Positions 1 through 12,700 of a stretch of DNA of 37,056 nt are shown in pieces (within the stretch, counting starts at the first letter, position 1; each line of letters opens with the position of its first letter). The position numbers and the translations under genes are program-made. Under the pieces are notes generated by a model, which made no database searches, was not told the origin of the DNA, and worked only from the letters and a program-made list of their open reading frames with translations. Source of the DNA: Planctomycetota bacterium (lineage in GTDB: Bacteria; Planctomycetota; Planctomycetia; Pirellulales; PLA5); NCBI GenBank assembly GCA_003576845.1, contig QEVJ01000059.1:1-37056 (forward strand). Reading direction: 5' to 3'.

Positions 1-3000
1 GGAAAAGTCGAACGTATCGACGCCGCCGTTCGCCGCGATCGACTCCGTCACCGTGTCGGTCTCGACAATTCCCGTGACCTCAAACCGATACACATCGTCG
101 CCGTCGCCGCCTTCGAGTTGGTCGTTCCCTTCGCCGGCGATGAGCAGGTCGGCCTGCGGACTGCCGACGAGTTTGTCGTTTTCGGTCCCCCCGTCGAGCG
201 TCGTCGTGCCGGAGAAGAGCAGCGCGTCCAATTGATTCGGACCGTCGCCGCCCACAAGCCAGGCCTTCTCAAAACCCACCAGCGTGTCCGGTCCTTGTCC
301 CGTGAGCAGCGCGTCGGAAATGCTCTGATTCGCGTCCACCGTCTGGCGAATCGTGTCGACGTCGGCGCCGCCGTCGAGATCGTCGCTGCCGACTTCGCCC
401 CACACGACGTCGTCGCGGCCTTGAGCCACGACCGTGTCGTCGCCGTCGCCGCCAAAGATCAAATCGAATCCGTCGACCAGATTGACCGCCGCGGGCACGT
501 CCGACTCGTTGTCGCCGTTGATCGTGTCGGCGCCGGCCCAACCGTAAATCGTGTCATCGCCATCGACGAGCGTGCTCTCCTTGACCGGATAGTTGCCGAA
601 ATCGACGCCGGTGACCATTGTCGCGCCGCCGCTCTCCGACAATGTGACCTCGTGCGATTCTCCGGCAGGGTAACTTTGCAGCCAGCCGACTTGCGGCGCC
701 TCGCGGACCACGTAAGTTCCCGGCGGCACGCCCATGAACCAATACTGCCCGCGCTCGTTCTCCGGCGTCGCGGGATTGTCGTCGACCGTCACCGTGCGCG
801 GTTCGCCGCGATCGAGACCGCCGTTGCCGTTGAGGTCGAGAAAAATCGTCCAGCCGGGCAAGCCCGGCTCTTGAATCTGGCCCGGCACGATGTCGTCGCG
901 TTGGCCATTCTCGTTCGCGTCGTACCATTTCGTGCCGTGAATTTTGCCGCCGCACGCGCCGACCGTAACCGTCGCCACGTTCGACGCCGCGCCGAAAGCG
1001 TCGACCGCGCGATAGGTGAAGGTCACCGAGGGGTTCGGATCGCTCGGCGAGAAGAACACGTCGAATGACCCGTCCGACCGCAAAATCACGTTGCCCGGCA
1101 CGCTCACGCCCACCGCCGTCAATGCATCGCCGTCGGGGTCGGTATCGTTGGTCAACACGTCGCCGGAGAAGAAATATATGCCGGGCGGCGGATCGAACGT
1201 GAAACAATCGTCGCCGGCGATGGGCGGATCGTTCATCACGCCGGCGACGATTTCGGGCAGCACCAAGAAATCGACCTCGTGTTCGTCCTCGTCGTAGTTG
1301 AATTCCAAGCCGTGAATGGCCAAGACGTTTCGCCCGGCGACGAGCAGCGCCGGGTCGAGCGAGACGTTCTCGAACACGACGGCGGCCGAGTTGAGATGCG
1401 GCGCGCTGGCCGACGAGTTGAATTCCGGCGTCTCGGCGGCTGGAAAGTTCCGCCGCGCGACTTCCTGCCCGTTCAGATAGGCCAGATATCCGTCGTCGTA
1501 CTTCATTCGCAGCGTCAAATCGACGACGCGCGAAGGATCGAGCACATCAAACGGCACGCGGATGAAGAGCGACGGGTCGCCGCCCATTTCGTCGGCGACG
1601 TCCGTAGCGATCAGATTTGCGTAGTCGCCCAATCCACCGGGCGGCGCTTGCGCTGCGGCGGCAAAGTGGGCCGCGATTTGCGTAACCGAAAGCGCGCCGC
1701 CGTAAACGGCGACTTCATCGATATCGCCGATGAATGGATCCAACCCAATCCGCAGCGGCGCGGCAAGATTCGCCCGATACGACGGCACTTGCGAGAACGA
1801 GCTAAACTGGCCTTGTTGATAAATGCGCTTGTGGACCGTTCCGTTGGTTTGCGGTTCGAGCGTCAGCGCCACGTGGATCCACTGGTCCTCTTGTCCAAAT
1901 CCGATAAACGCCGAAATGGTGTTCGTCGTGCCGGAAGCGTTGTACGTGACGAACTGCCAGTTGTTTTGGTTGAGATCGAGCCGCCAGCCGCTGCCGGTTG
2001 GCACATCCATGCTGGACAAGACGGTGCGGGCCGGGCCCGCCGTAGCGGGAACGCGAATCCAGGCCTCGACGGAGAAAGCCCCCGCCGGATTGAGCGGCGT
2101 TTGAAAGGGCACGACGACCGCGTCGCCGGTGCTGTCGTTGAAACCCGCCGCATAGTCGCACTCGCCGGCCAGCGCGCCGTCGCGCTGCGCCTCGACCGGA
2201 CCAACGTACTGGCCGTTCGCGTTCGGGCCGAGCAAACCGTCGTTGTTGGCGATCCAGGCGGCCGGAGGGGGCGGCGGCGATTCTTCCAGCTTCCAGTACC
2301 CGAGCGGGTTGTCGGCCAGAATCGCTTGCGTATACGGATGAACGACGCCAGTCTGGCAAGGGACAACTTCATAGCCGATGCCCGTCGTGCCGGTTTCCCA
2401 GTCGCTGTCGTCGTACGACGGAGCCGGAAATAGCGTCGCCCATTCGCGATACTCCGGCACATGGTATCGCGCCGCGGCGCCGGTCGGCAGTAAGGTCACG
2501 TCGACCACGGCCCCGGGCGCGGCCGGCGGCAATTCGCCTGCCGACTCGACGATCGTTTCTCCCGCTGCGACGCTCGGCGCCTGCGCGGCCGGCGCGTTTA
2601 CATCGGGCGCAGCGGGACTTCCCGGTCCAACATCACCCACGGTGAAATGAAACACAAAATCGCCGCCTGCCAAGCGATTGCCGGACGGATAGGTGTCGCT
2701 CGCGCCATCGAACACGTCGACGGGATTGTCCCACTCGCCGTCGAGCGCGATGCCGCCCGCCGTCGACACGACCGCATCCGGGACGCGCAGCACAATCGCG
2801 TCGTCGGTAATAGGCGAGCTCAGCAACCAACGGGCGATCCACTGACCATTCGCGCCGGGACCGGTCGCCACGTTGGCGATCGGGTAATCGCCAATCGTTC
2901 CCGTTACCGTCAAATTATCCACGCTAAGATCAACCTGCCGGTCGAACGCAATGACGACTTGGGCGACATTCGACAGCGGCACAGGGCGAAGCTGCTCGCC

Positions 3001-3777
3001 GGAACCGACGGGAATGACGAACGTCGATGGTAGCGTGGCCGAATCGACGACGGCGACATTGACGATCGCCGGAATCGTATTGTCATCGTCGTTGCCGAAG
3101 CACAGCCCGTCGATCACGTCGCCGCTCTCGATCAGGACTTCCCAATCGCGGAGGAATTCGGCATTGGGCGGAGCGTAGCCAGCGCCGTCGAACGCCAGCC
3201 CATACAAACCGCCTAGATTGCGTGCACCGGCGGGAAACCCGATCCGCGTCGCTGCGCCGGTTCGCTTGTCGATGGCATACAGCCGACCGGAGACATCGCC
3301 TCCGATGAGCGGCCCGGGGCCTTTGCTCTCCAGGCCGAACATGCCCGGTATCCCGTGCCGGCCAACCGTCGAGACGGCGCCCGACGGATACGCAGCCCTG
3401 ACAAGGTCCTTTCCCGCCGCGACATAAATCGACCGATCGAAATCGAACGTCAAGTCGCCCGCCGCGGTGCGTCCGACGGCGAGCAGCGGCGCGAAACCCA
3501 CGCCGGTCTGCACGTAGATGTTGCCGTTGCCCATCGAAACCACGGCGTTGCCGTCGTTGTTCACGTCCAGTGCGTTCTGCGGACCGGCGCCGAGAGGACC
3601 GATCCGCGTGGCATGGCCCGTCGCCAGGTCGATTTGATACACCGAGTCGAAACTGATGCCAAAGGCGAGCGTCGGAAAAACTGGATTGACGGCGATGTCG
3701 GTGAGTACGATGCCGTCGCCCGCTTCGCCGATGTCGACGGCCGCGGGATCGGTATAAAAATCGTCGATGCGATAGAA
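1..3777 (-). CDS. Continuation of the giant secreted protein after a frameshift (partial, runs off left edge)
   Basis: The minus-strand frame whose codons begin at positions 1, 4, 7 and so on has no stop from about 3777 to position 1; I checked every line for TTA, CTA and TCA. Its translation continues the upstream domain sense directly: upstream YAVGSGGDDG joins FYRIDDFYTDPAAVDIGEAG. In order it encodes a propeller-like segment (about 3770-3180), an Ig/CalX-like stretch, a LamG/concanavalin-like domain (about 2330-1640, with DNPLGYWKLEE and FSVEAWIRVP), and a jelly-roll-like remainder. Then come a cadherin/tandem-95-like segment (about 1240-970), a further SdrD-B-like repeat (about 945-650) and a second RTX block (about 575-70). 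No start codon of its own is expected. With the 5' part the protein exceeds 4,900 residues, and its C-terminus lies outside the window. A single missing base in this assembly is the simplest explanation of the break; a true pseudogene is the alternative. Confidence 0.82.
70..575 (-). repeat. Second, shorter RTX-type repeat block near the left edge
   Basis: The shifted frame encodes DGDDTIYGWAGADTINGD, IFGGDGDDTVVAQGRDD and LEGGDGDDVYRF. These match the RTX pattern but are more spaced than the block at 5500-6212. An intervening segment of about 60 residues resembles the capping regions between RTX rolls. The series probably continues past position 1. Confidence 0.8.
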
Positions 3778-6700
3778 CCGTCGTCGCCGCCGCTGCCGAC
3801 GGCGTACAGCGTCGGCGTCCACACGCGGCCGCCGATCGAGGTTTGCGTCCAGCCCGGCTCGGCCCTCTCGTGGACACGATAATCGCCCGGCGGCAAGTCG
3901 TCGAACCAATACAGCCCGCGCTCTTTGAGTGGGTCGATTGCGCCGTCGCCGTCGAGGTCCATGTCCATCGTTTGCGTCGTGGCGACGAGTTGCGAACCCG
4001 GCCCGCCGATGTCGTATAGCTCGATGGTCCAGCCGTTCACGCCAAACTCGCCCTGGTCCTGCACGCCGTTGCGGTTTTCGTCCTCGAACTTCTGGCCGTG
4101 GATCGACGTTGGGCGGTAGTTACCGAAGTCGCGATCTTCGGCGATTTCGCCGCCGTCGAGCGACACGTCCCAAACCATCGGCGCGCCGTCGAGCGACGCC
4201 GGAGCGCTTTGGGCCCAACCATCTTGCAACACCTCCGAGACCGTATACTCGCCCGCGCCGAGATCGGCGAACCAATACAGGCCGCGCTCCGTCGCCGGGT
4301 CGATGCGGCCGTCTTCGTCGACGTCCATTTCCGTCGTCGTCGTCTGGCCCACGACGTTTCCGTCGGCGTCGGACAGATCGATCGTCCAGCCGTTAAGCCC
4401 TGGTTCATCGGCGTCGTGGATGCCGTCGCCGTCGCGATCGTGAAACTTTCGGCCGTGAATCTCGGCGGGATCGTAATCGTTGCCGAAGTCGACGCCAACG
4501 ACGCTCTGGCCTTGGTTCAGCACCAGTGTATACGCCGTCGTCATCGCGCTCGCCGCAGGCGCGACGAACGTCTCGCCCGCCGGTAACGTGCCGAATTGGA
4601 CTCGGCCGGGCTCGCCCGTAACCGCGAGCGGTGTAGCGACGCCGGTCGCCTTGTTGATCGTGAACAGCTCGCTTGCCGAGCGAGCGCCGATCAGCCGGCC
4701 GTCGGCATCGACGCCGAGCCGGACAATCTCGTCGACGCCGTGCAACCCAATGGACATCGCCGCGTTGCCCGCCAAATCAAGCAGAACGAGGCGATTCCCG
4801 GTCGTTAGGTAGAGTCGACCGTCGACGAAAGCCAGGCCGCCGCCGGACGTATAACCGGTGTTGAACTCGACGCTGGCCGCGCCGGTGGCGAGGTCGAGCG
4901 AGTACAGTTCGCCGGCCGTGAAGCCCATTGAGAACAGCGTATAGGCGCCGCCGTCAAGTGCAAACTCGATCGCATTCTGCGGCCCGATGTCGTCGCCGAA
5001 TGCGCCGACGAGCGTCGCGGCGCCCGTCGCAGGATCGAACGTATACAAGTGCGCGCTCGTAATGGCGTAAGCCTGGCCCGTCGTGGGATGGACGGCAAGG
5101 TCAACGAGCGTCGCGCCGCCGCGCGTGGTTTGCACCCAACCGCCGGGCGGCAAAACCTCTCGCACGGTATACGTGCCCGGATCGAGGTGCTCGAAGTCGT
5201 ACCGTCCCGCTTCCGTCTCCGGCGCGATCGCGCCGTCGCCGTCGAGGTCGACGTCGCGCGTGATCGCCGTGGCCACGAGGTCGCCTTCCAAGTCGTACAG
5301 CTCGATCGTGCGGCCGGCGACGCCGACTTCGTCCTCATCGCGCGCCCCGTTGCCGTTGTCGTCGTTGAATTTCTGTCCGTGGATCGAAACCGGCTCCGAC
5401 GAGATGAACGTCGGCGTCTCGAAGCACGTGGCCGTCGTATATCCGCCGAGCGACGGAAAACCGGGCGGATGGTTCGTCACGTCGGCAAAGGTCTCCGCCG
5501 CCGTGCCGCCATAGATCCGGTCCTCGCCGTCGCCGCCGCAAAGGAAGTCGTCGTCGGGTCCGCCCTCGATATAGTGAGCCGCGCCGATCGGTCCCACGCC
5601 GAGCGCATCGTGCGCGAGAATCACGTCGTCGCCCCAACCGCCGAGCAGCGTGTCGTCGTCGCCGCCGCCGAGCAAGGCGTCGTTGTCGAGGCCGCCGTAG
5701 ACATAATCTGCGCCGGCGCCCGCGTCGATGTAATCGTGGCCGCTGTTGCCGCGGATGTAATCGTCGCCGTCGCCGCCGGTGATATTGTCGTTGCCCGATC
5801 CGCCGGTAATGGAGTCGCCTTCCGTTCCGCCGTCGATTTGGTCGCCGCCGGCGTTGCCTTGGATCGTGTCGCTGCCGGCGTCGCCGAGAATCGTGTCGCC
5901 GCCGGAGTCGCCGAAGATCGCGTCGTCGTCCGGACCGCCGTGGATGGCGTCGTTGCCGCCGTCGCCGTGGATCACATCGTCGCCGGCTTCGCCGTCGATT
6001 ACGTCGCGGCCCTCGCCGCCGTGAATCTCGTCGGCCGCATCCGCGCCGCCCAATCCGTCGCCGCCAAAGATCGTGTCCGCGCCGTCGCCGCCGTCGAGCA
6101 CGTCGGCATTGCCGAAACCATAGATCGAGTCGTTGCCGAAATCGCCGCGGATATTGTCGACGTCCGGACCGCCGACGAGCGTGTCGTCGCCCGCGCCGCC
6201 GATGAGCACCGTCGGCAGCGGATGCGCCGGCACGTTGTTGACGATCGTGATCTGGTCGTCGCGCGCGCCGCCATCGAAATATATGCTCGTCACCTCGCTG
6301 TAACGGCTCGCCAGACCCAGGCCTTCGACCTTGACTACGCCGGGAGCGATTTGCGTCACAGTGATCGCTTCCGCCGTGTCGCTCGCTCCGCCGCCGCGCT
6401 CGCGGGCGTATGGCCCGGCATGCACGATCAACTCGCCTCCGACCGCCGTCGACCCGTTCGAGAGCGAATCTCCCGCCGACGCAACGTGCCCCATTTCATA
6501 CTTCGGGCACTCGTTCGTGAACGAGAACAGCCGCACGTCGGCAATGTCGATGTCGCCCGACGCGAACAGCACCTCCCACACGACGCGGATGAACGCCCGC
6601 AGCTCGCCCGACAAGTTGAAGATGCAGTCGATGCCGTCGCGGTCGATGATCTCGGCCAATTCGTCGACGTAGAGCTTTCCGTTTCCGTCCTGATCGTTCC

Positions 6701-9700
6701 AATTGGCCAGCACGTTGGCCCTCAACTCGCCTTCCAAACCGACGGAGGCGACGACGACGTCGAGGGCTGCTCTGAGCCGCGCGCCGAGCGAAATACCCAA
6801 CTCGTCGATGTCCCGGTCGTTGCGCAGATCGCCGAAAAAGAAGCCGTCGAGGAACGTGGCGCCCGGCTCGACCAGACCGCGCGTGTCCAGCCCCACCGTC
6901 AACTCGGCGAAAAACCCGAAATCGGCCCCGATCGTGATCGAAATCGGCGGCACCGCCCACACCGGGTACGTTTGTTCGTAGCTGAAATCGAATTCGAACC
7001 GCGGAATCTCCCAAATCACCAGGTCCGTCGTCTGGCCGAGCAGCATCTTGATGAGGTTCACCGGCTTGAGGAACTCCAACCGCAACCCCATGCCGCCCGT
7101 GCCCGACTCGTTCGGCTCGTCGGTCAGCGTCGAGAGCGCTTCCGCCACCCGCGGCTGCGTGGCTGGGTTGACTTGGCGCGTAATGTCGTCCGGATCGACG
7201 GACACGCCCTGGTCGGTAAGTAGCGTCGAGACGACGGCATCTTCCGACAATCCGTCGAACGCGCCGGCCAATCGCAGATCGACGCCTTCATCGGTCCCCA
7301 GCGAGACGCTGCCGAAGTGCAGCACGACGTTGTCGCCGTCGTCGAAGGCCGCCAAGGTGTCGATCACGTCGAGAATCAAACCGACGACGCCGATGAACTT
7401 CTTGGCCTCGACGGCCTGTTCGTGGTTTTCGGCCAGCGCCAAATCGAGCACCGTCACCGGTCCGCCGCCCGCGAGCCGCGACATGTCCGAAATGCCGGGA
7501 ATCTCCGCCTGCAAAAACTCGATGATCGGTCGCACGGGTTCGATGGCGTCGTTCACGTCCTCGACGATCGGGCCGATGATGTGGCTGAGAAAATCGCCGA
7601 AGTTGAGCCGGATGTCGTCGAGCGACAACGTCGGTTCGCCGAACACGATGCCGGTCGACGGATCAAACGTAACGCTCCAGGTCGCCAGCAAATCGGTTTC
7701 GATGCTCGGGAAACTCGGATCGACGCCGGCGGACAGCTCGAGGTCGAGCCTGGCGTCGAGTTCCATCGTCACGTCGACGATGTCCAGGAAACCGTGGTTG
7801 CCGATTTCATTCGCCGTCAGCCGGCCGTCGCCGAGACCGTCGATCTCGAGTTCCAACGAGCCGTGAACGCCCGTTTGGCCGACGCCGCCCACGAGCTTGT
7901 CCGTGGCGGTCAATTTCAGGCCGAACAACGATATGCCGAGACTGGTCGGCGTGTCCGGCGACGTGGCCGTGTCGACCTCCAAGCCAACGCCAACTTCCAG
8001 GTCGATCTCCGGCGTATCCTCGTCATCGTCCGTAATCAGATAGAACCCGGTCGTCTTGTCGACGCCGAAGCCGAGATGCGCGGCGTAATGCCAGCCGACG
8101 ACCACGCCGCCTTCGGCGATAACCTCGAGCGGCAATCCGTCCAGACCCGTATCGAAGCCGATCGCCGTGAATTCGTCGTCTCCCTCGAGCCGAACTTCGA
8201 TCTCAAACTTGCTCGGCTTGAGCGTCACGCGCACGTCGCTTTCGTCCACGTCGCCGTCTAGGTCGAAGTCGGCGAGAATGCCGATGCCGTCCGGCGCGTC
8301 TGGCGCCGGTCCCAAGGCGTCGAACACCAAATCCCGAACCCGCGTTGCGACCTCGTCCAAACTGCCGGGGTAAGTCCGCAGCAGGTCTTCCAGCGGCGCG
8401 ACCACTTCCGTGCGATAATCCTCGATGAACGAACCGGTCGTGTCGAGTCCCTCGCCGACGACGGGCAGTTCCGCCACGAGGTCGCTCTGCAATCCGTTGG
8501 ATAGCAAGTCCAGGAATGCGTTGATTCCGGCAATGATCGTCGTGAGATCGAAGTCGAGATTCTCGAAGAAACCCAACAGCGCTTCTTCATCGACGTGGAT
8601 TTGCGGGTTGGCGATGTGCGCCAAACTGGCGACAACGGTGACGGCGGAAGGAACCTCACTGCCGAGGATTTCGGCATCGACGGACGCCGTAATCATGCCG
8701 TTGACCGCCGCCACGTCGACCATGTCGGCGAGGTTGCCGAGCAAGCTCGCCAACGTCACCGCGCCGATCGTGTTGTCGGCGTCCGGCGTAACGTTGCGGT
8801 CGAGTTCGACCGTGATCGAGCCGCGGTTGACGGCCGGATCGTACGAACCGCCCTCGTCGTAGTTGCCTTCGCCCGGCGTGGCGTCTCCCAAATACTCGAC
8901 GATGTAAGCCCCGGTCCGTGTCGCCGCGAAGTGTACCGTGTCGTCCGTCACGGTATAAAGCGAGTCGGCCAGGTACACGTAGTCGGCCGGCGTTGGGTTG
9001 GCGACCAGTGCTTCCGACACCACGACGAACCGCGGGCTAACCGGCGTTTCGGTCAGCGTCAGGCTCGACCGCTCGCCGTACGCGAGCGTATCGCGCCTGG
9101 CGTTCGTTAGATTCAGCATGACCCGCGCATCGACGAGTTCGACGCCGCCGAACTGCACCTGCACGTCCGCGTCCGACGTGAAGCCCAGGTCGAAATCGAG
9201 CGTCGTCTTGAGCGCATGAATGTCGGGATCGTAATACGCTTCGCCCTCTTCCGGCGGGTCGACAATAATGAACGGCGTGAGCGCTCCGCCCGTCAGATTG
9301 ATTCCCAATCCGAGCACGAAACTCGGATGGACGTTGAGGCCGATCTCGACGTCGCCCTCAATGCCGATCGGGCCGAACTCGGCCGTCGCCAGGTCTGGCT
9401 CGAACGTCTCGTCGATCGATTCGTCGTACGCGATCCCGATCACGAGCGCCGGATCGATCCTATCCTCCGTCACGGCGTTGTAGTCGACGAATTCGAGCGA
9501 CACGATGTCGTCGGAAATGCCGAGCGCGTCTTCGATCGCCTTTTCCAGTTTGTCTTCGAGCGATTGAATCGACGGCACAAGATCGCCCAAGCCGGCGAGT
9601 GCGGCGATCAAGTCTTCCTTGCCGGCCGTACCGTCGGGCACGACGCCGCCTAGGCCCGTTCCATTCGGGTCGATCAGCCCGCGCAAGTTGCGGACCGCCG

Positions 9701-12700
9701 CCACGAGCCGGTCGGGCAGCCGCGCCGCATCGCCCGAGATCGCGGCCTCGGCCAGGTCGAACGCCTCTTGCAGGTTCTCCTTGGCTCCCGGCGGCATGTC
9801 GAGATTCGTAATCGCCGCTTGCAGATTCTCAGCCACACTGCCGAGCGCAGTCGGATCGAGATTGCTCCCCAGCCGGTCGACCGCGTCGAGAATCTTATCC
9901 GCAAACGCGATGACGTCGCCCAACGACGTGTCGATCAGCGGGATCGTGGTGTTGAGCACGGACAAGTTCGGATTCTCGGTCAAATCGTCGACCAGGTCGC
10001 GGAGCAGATTTAGGACGTTCTCCAGCGAAAAGTTCGACAGGTTCGCGATCACATCGTCGAACACTTGCTGCAAACTGTCATTCGCAGAAACGTCGAACTC
10101 GACCGCGTCGCCGCCCGTGCCGGCCGAGAACGTGACCTCCAGCGCCGGCGGTGGATCGGGCGTTTCGTAATCCGGGATCAGCACGTCGAACGACGAGTCG
10201 ATAATGGGCAGCGTCGCATTGCCCGTCACCACCAGCGGATCGACGGACACCAAAGAATCCGGATCGACGTCGTCGATCTCGCGGAAATAGATGCGGTCGT
10301 CGTCGCCGTCGGGGTCCTCCAAATCCACGCCCGTGTTCACCGCGAGCGACAAATCGCCGTCCTCGACGCCGATTTCCAGAAACAGCAGCCCGGCGGATAA
10401 GGCTATATCCGAGGCTTCGAGCGTCAGGCTCAGGGCCAAATTGCTATCCGCGCCGTTGGTTTCGCCCGCCACGATGAACGGCTTGAGCAATGTCCCGCCG
10501 GCGAGCGATCGCCCGACGAGCTTGTGTACGCCGGGCGACTCCTCGTCGGATTGTCCGGAAATGCCGAGCATCGCCGCCGCGAGCGAGTTAAGCCCGCTGG
10601 TCGTCACGGCATCCACGGTGAACTCGCCGGCGAGTGACGTGAGCGTGATGAAATCGTCGCCGGCAACGACTTCGCCGGTCACGTCGCCGCCGGTGGCGTC
10701 GCTGATGTCGGCGAGCACGTCCCGTATATCCGTATCGGCATTGAGGTTAACGGGATGCGGTACTCCGTCGATGGTGATGAGTAGATCGGCCCAATCGCTG
10801 TCCCTCAATACGTCGAAGCCCAACGCCGTCGCCGAAGTTGCGGTCATCGACCGCGTCGATTCCTCCAGCGTAGCGAGGGCGATGAAGCCGTCCGGGTCTA
10901 ACAGCGCGTAGACGCGATTGCCGAGGCCCGCCAATCTCAAAGCGTCGTTCACGTCAGCGACCAGGTCGCTGATGTCGTCGTTGTCGTTCGTGCTCGAGGG
11001 CGCCACAGTGACGGGATTTGCCGCGCCGCCGTCAAACGCAACCGTGAACTCCGCGCCGTCGGCGAGGCGCCCGTTGGCCGCGACGGTGTCCGTCGCCGTT
11101 ACGCCGACGTTGAGTTTCACGCCGCCGCTGCTTCCGCCGCCGGTCGGATTCAAGTCCGACAAGGCCGTATCCTCGGACATCGAAAAGTCCGCGTCGGCGT
11201 CGTCGAACTGAATTCCCATCCGCAGGTTCAGCGCGATTTCGGCCGTCAACGAAGCATCGGCCGCCGCGGCGATCTCCATCGTTCCCAGAATGCCGCCCAA
11301 GTCCAATCCGTCGGAGAAGTCCAGGTCGAGTGTCTCGCTGAACTCGGCGTTGAAGGCGACGTTGAACAGAATCGAGCGGGTCGCCTCGTCGAACTCGGCG
11401 CCCACGTCGAAACCGTCCGCTTCCGGTTCGCTGATCTTCTTCAAGGCACGATCGAGAAGCTCGATGAATTCCTGCACGGTGTCGTACTTGAAGTTGGCCG
11501 CGCCTTGGGACGATGCAAGTTCGCCCTCCGCGACGAAACCGAGATCGCGGGCGCCCTGATTCGGATCCATCGGTTCGACGGCATCGAATCCGAGTTCCTC
11601 TGCACCGCTGACGGCGAGATCGACGATCGCAGGATCGCGCGCGGCCAGGGCGATTCGGTTGCCGTCGCGGACCGCCATCACGTCGGTCGCACCGGCAAGC
11701 GCGAGCGCTGCGTTGAGATCGGCGATCAGCTCGTCCACGTTCGCGTTGTCGGACGTGTGTGGCGCGCCGCTGTCATCGGGATCCGCCGCCGCAAGCAGTT
11801 CGACGTTCACGCTGCGCGACGCCGCTGGGACGAGCGTCGTCGATTGCGTGTCGATCTCGACCGTGAACGCCACGTTCACGCCCGGCTGACCGAACGCGAG
11901 CGCGTCGCCCACGAGTGCGTCGGAGGCCGTGACGCGGCGGGCGCTCACGCCAATGGCTACGCCGGCTGCGTCGGCCTCCTCAAGATCGAACGCCGACGTC
12001 GCTTTGACCAGCAACCTGCCGTCCACGTGGCCAACGGCAACCTTGTCCCCTAGGTCCGCCGCGTCGATCTGTGCCCGAACGTCGATGACGAGATCGTCGA
12101 TCGTGGCGTTGTCCAGCGTCGCGGCCATCGGCACGACGATTTCCGCGGCGTCGTCGCCGAGCGTGATGAGCAGTTTGGCGTCGGCCGTCAACTGAAAGCC
12201 GCCCACCGGCTCAGAATCACAAACCGCCACGGCCGGATCGTATAATTCGTTGACGATCTCGTCGAACTTGCTCTTGACCGACGTCAACTCGCCCAGCGCT
12301 TTCTCAACGAACGGCAGGTTCGACAGCGCGGCCAGGGCGTCGCTTGCGCCCGGCGATCCGGCGGCTTCGGTCGGCGACCCGGCATTGTCGCGCGCAGGCG
12401 GCGAGGCGACGGGACCCGACCCGAGGTTCGGCGCGTCGAGAATGCGGTCGATCCATGCGCCCACTTCCACGATGGCCTGCGTCAATCCGGCCAACGTGAA
12501 GAACCCAAATCCGCCCGCGTCGCGAACTTCGTTTGCCCCGGCGGCCAGCACGATCGTGTCGGTTTGCCCTTCGTCGTCGCCGTCCGGCTCGGCGTCGCTG
12601 TCGACGGCGTCGTCGTTCGAAACCGATGCGCTCGTGGCGTCTTTCTTGGTCAAATACGTCCAAAACGATTCCACGAACTTGACGACGTATTCGCCGGGCA

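Noticed and set aside
118..2433. Plus-strand open frames opposite the 3' part of the giant gene
   Set aside because: They are Arg/Val/His-rich and lack any family pattern, while the minus-strand frame gives RTX, SdrD-like and LamG-like modules.
3770..3785. Programmed ribosomal frameshift at the break in the giant gene
   Set aside because: No slippery heptamer or clear downstream structure is visible; a one-base sequence error or mutation explains it more simply.
5049..7223. Long plus-strand open frame of 724 codons opposite the RTX region
   Set aside because: Its content mirrors the minus-strand Gly/Asp repeats (Val/Ala/Asp-rich strings) and has no domain sense; the high-GC repeat codon bias keeps the antisense frame open.
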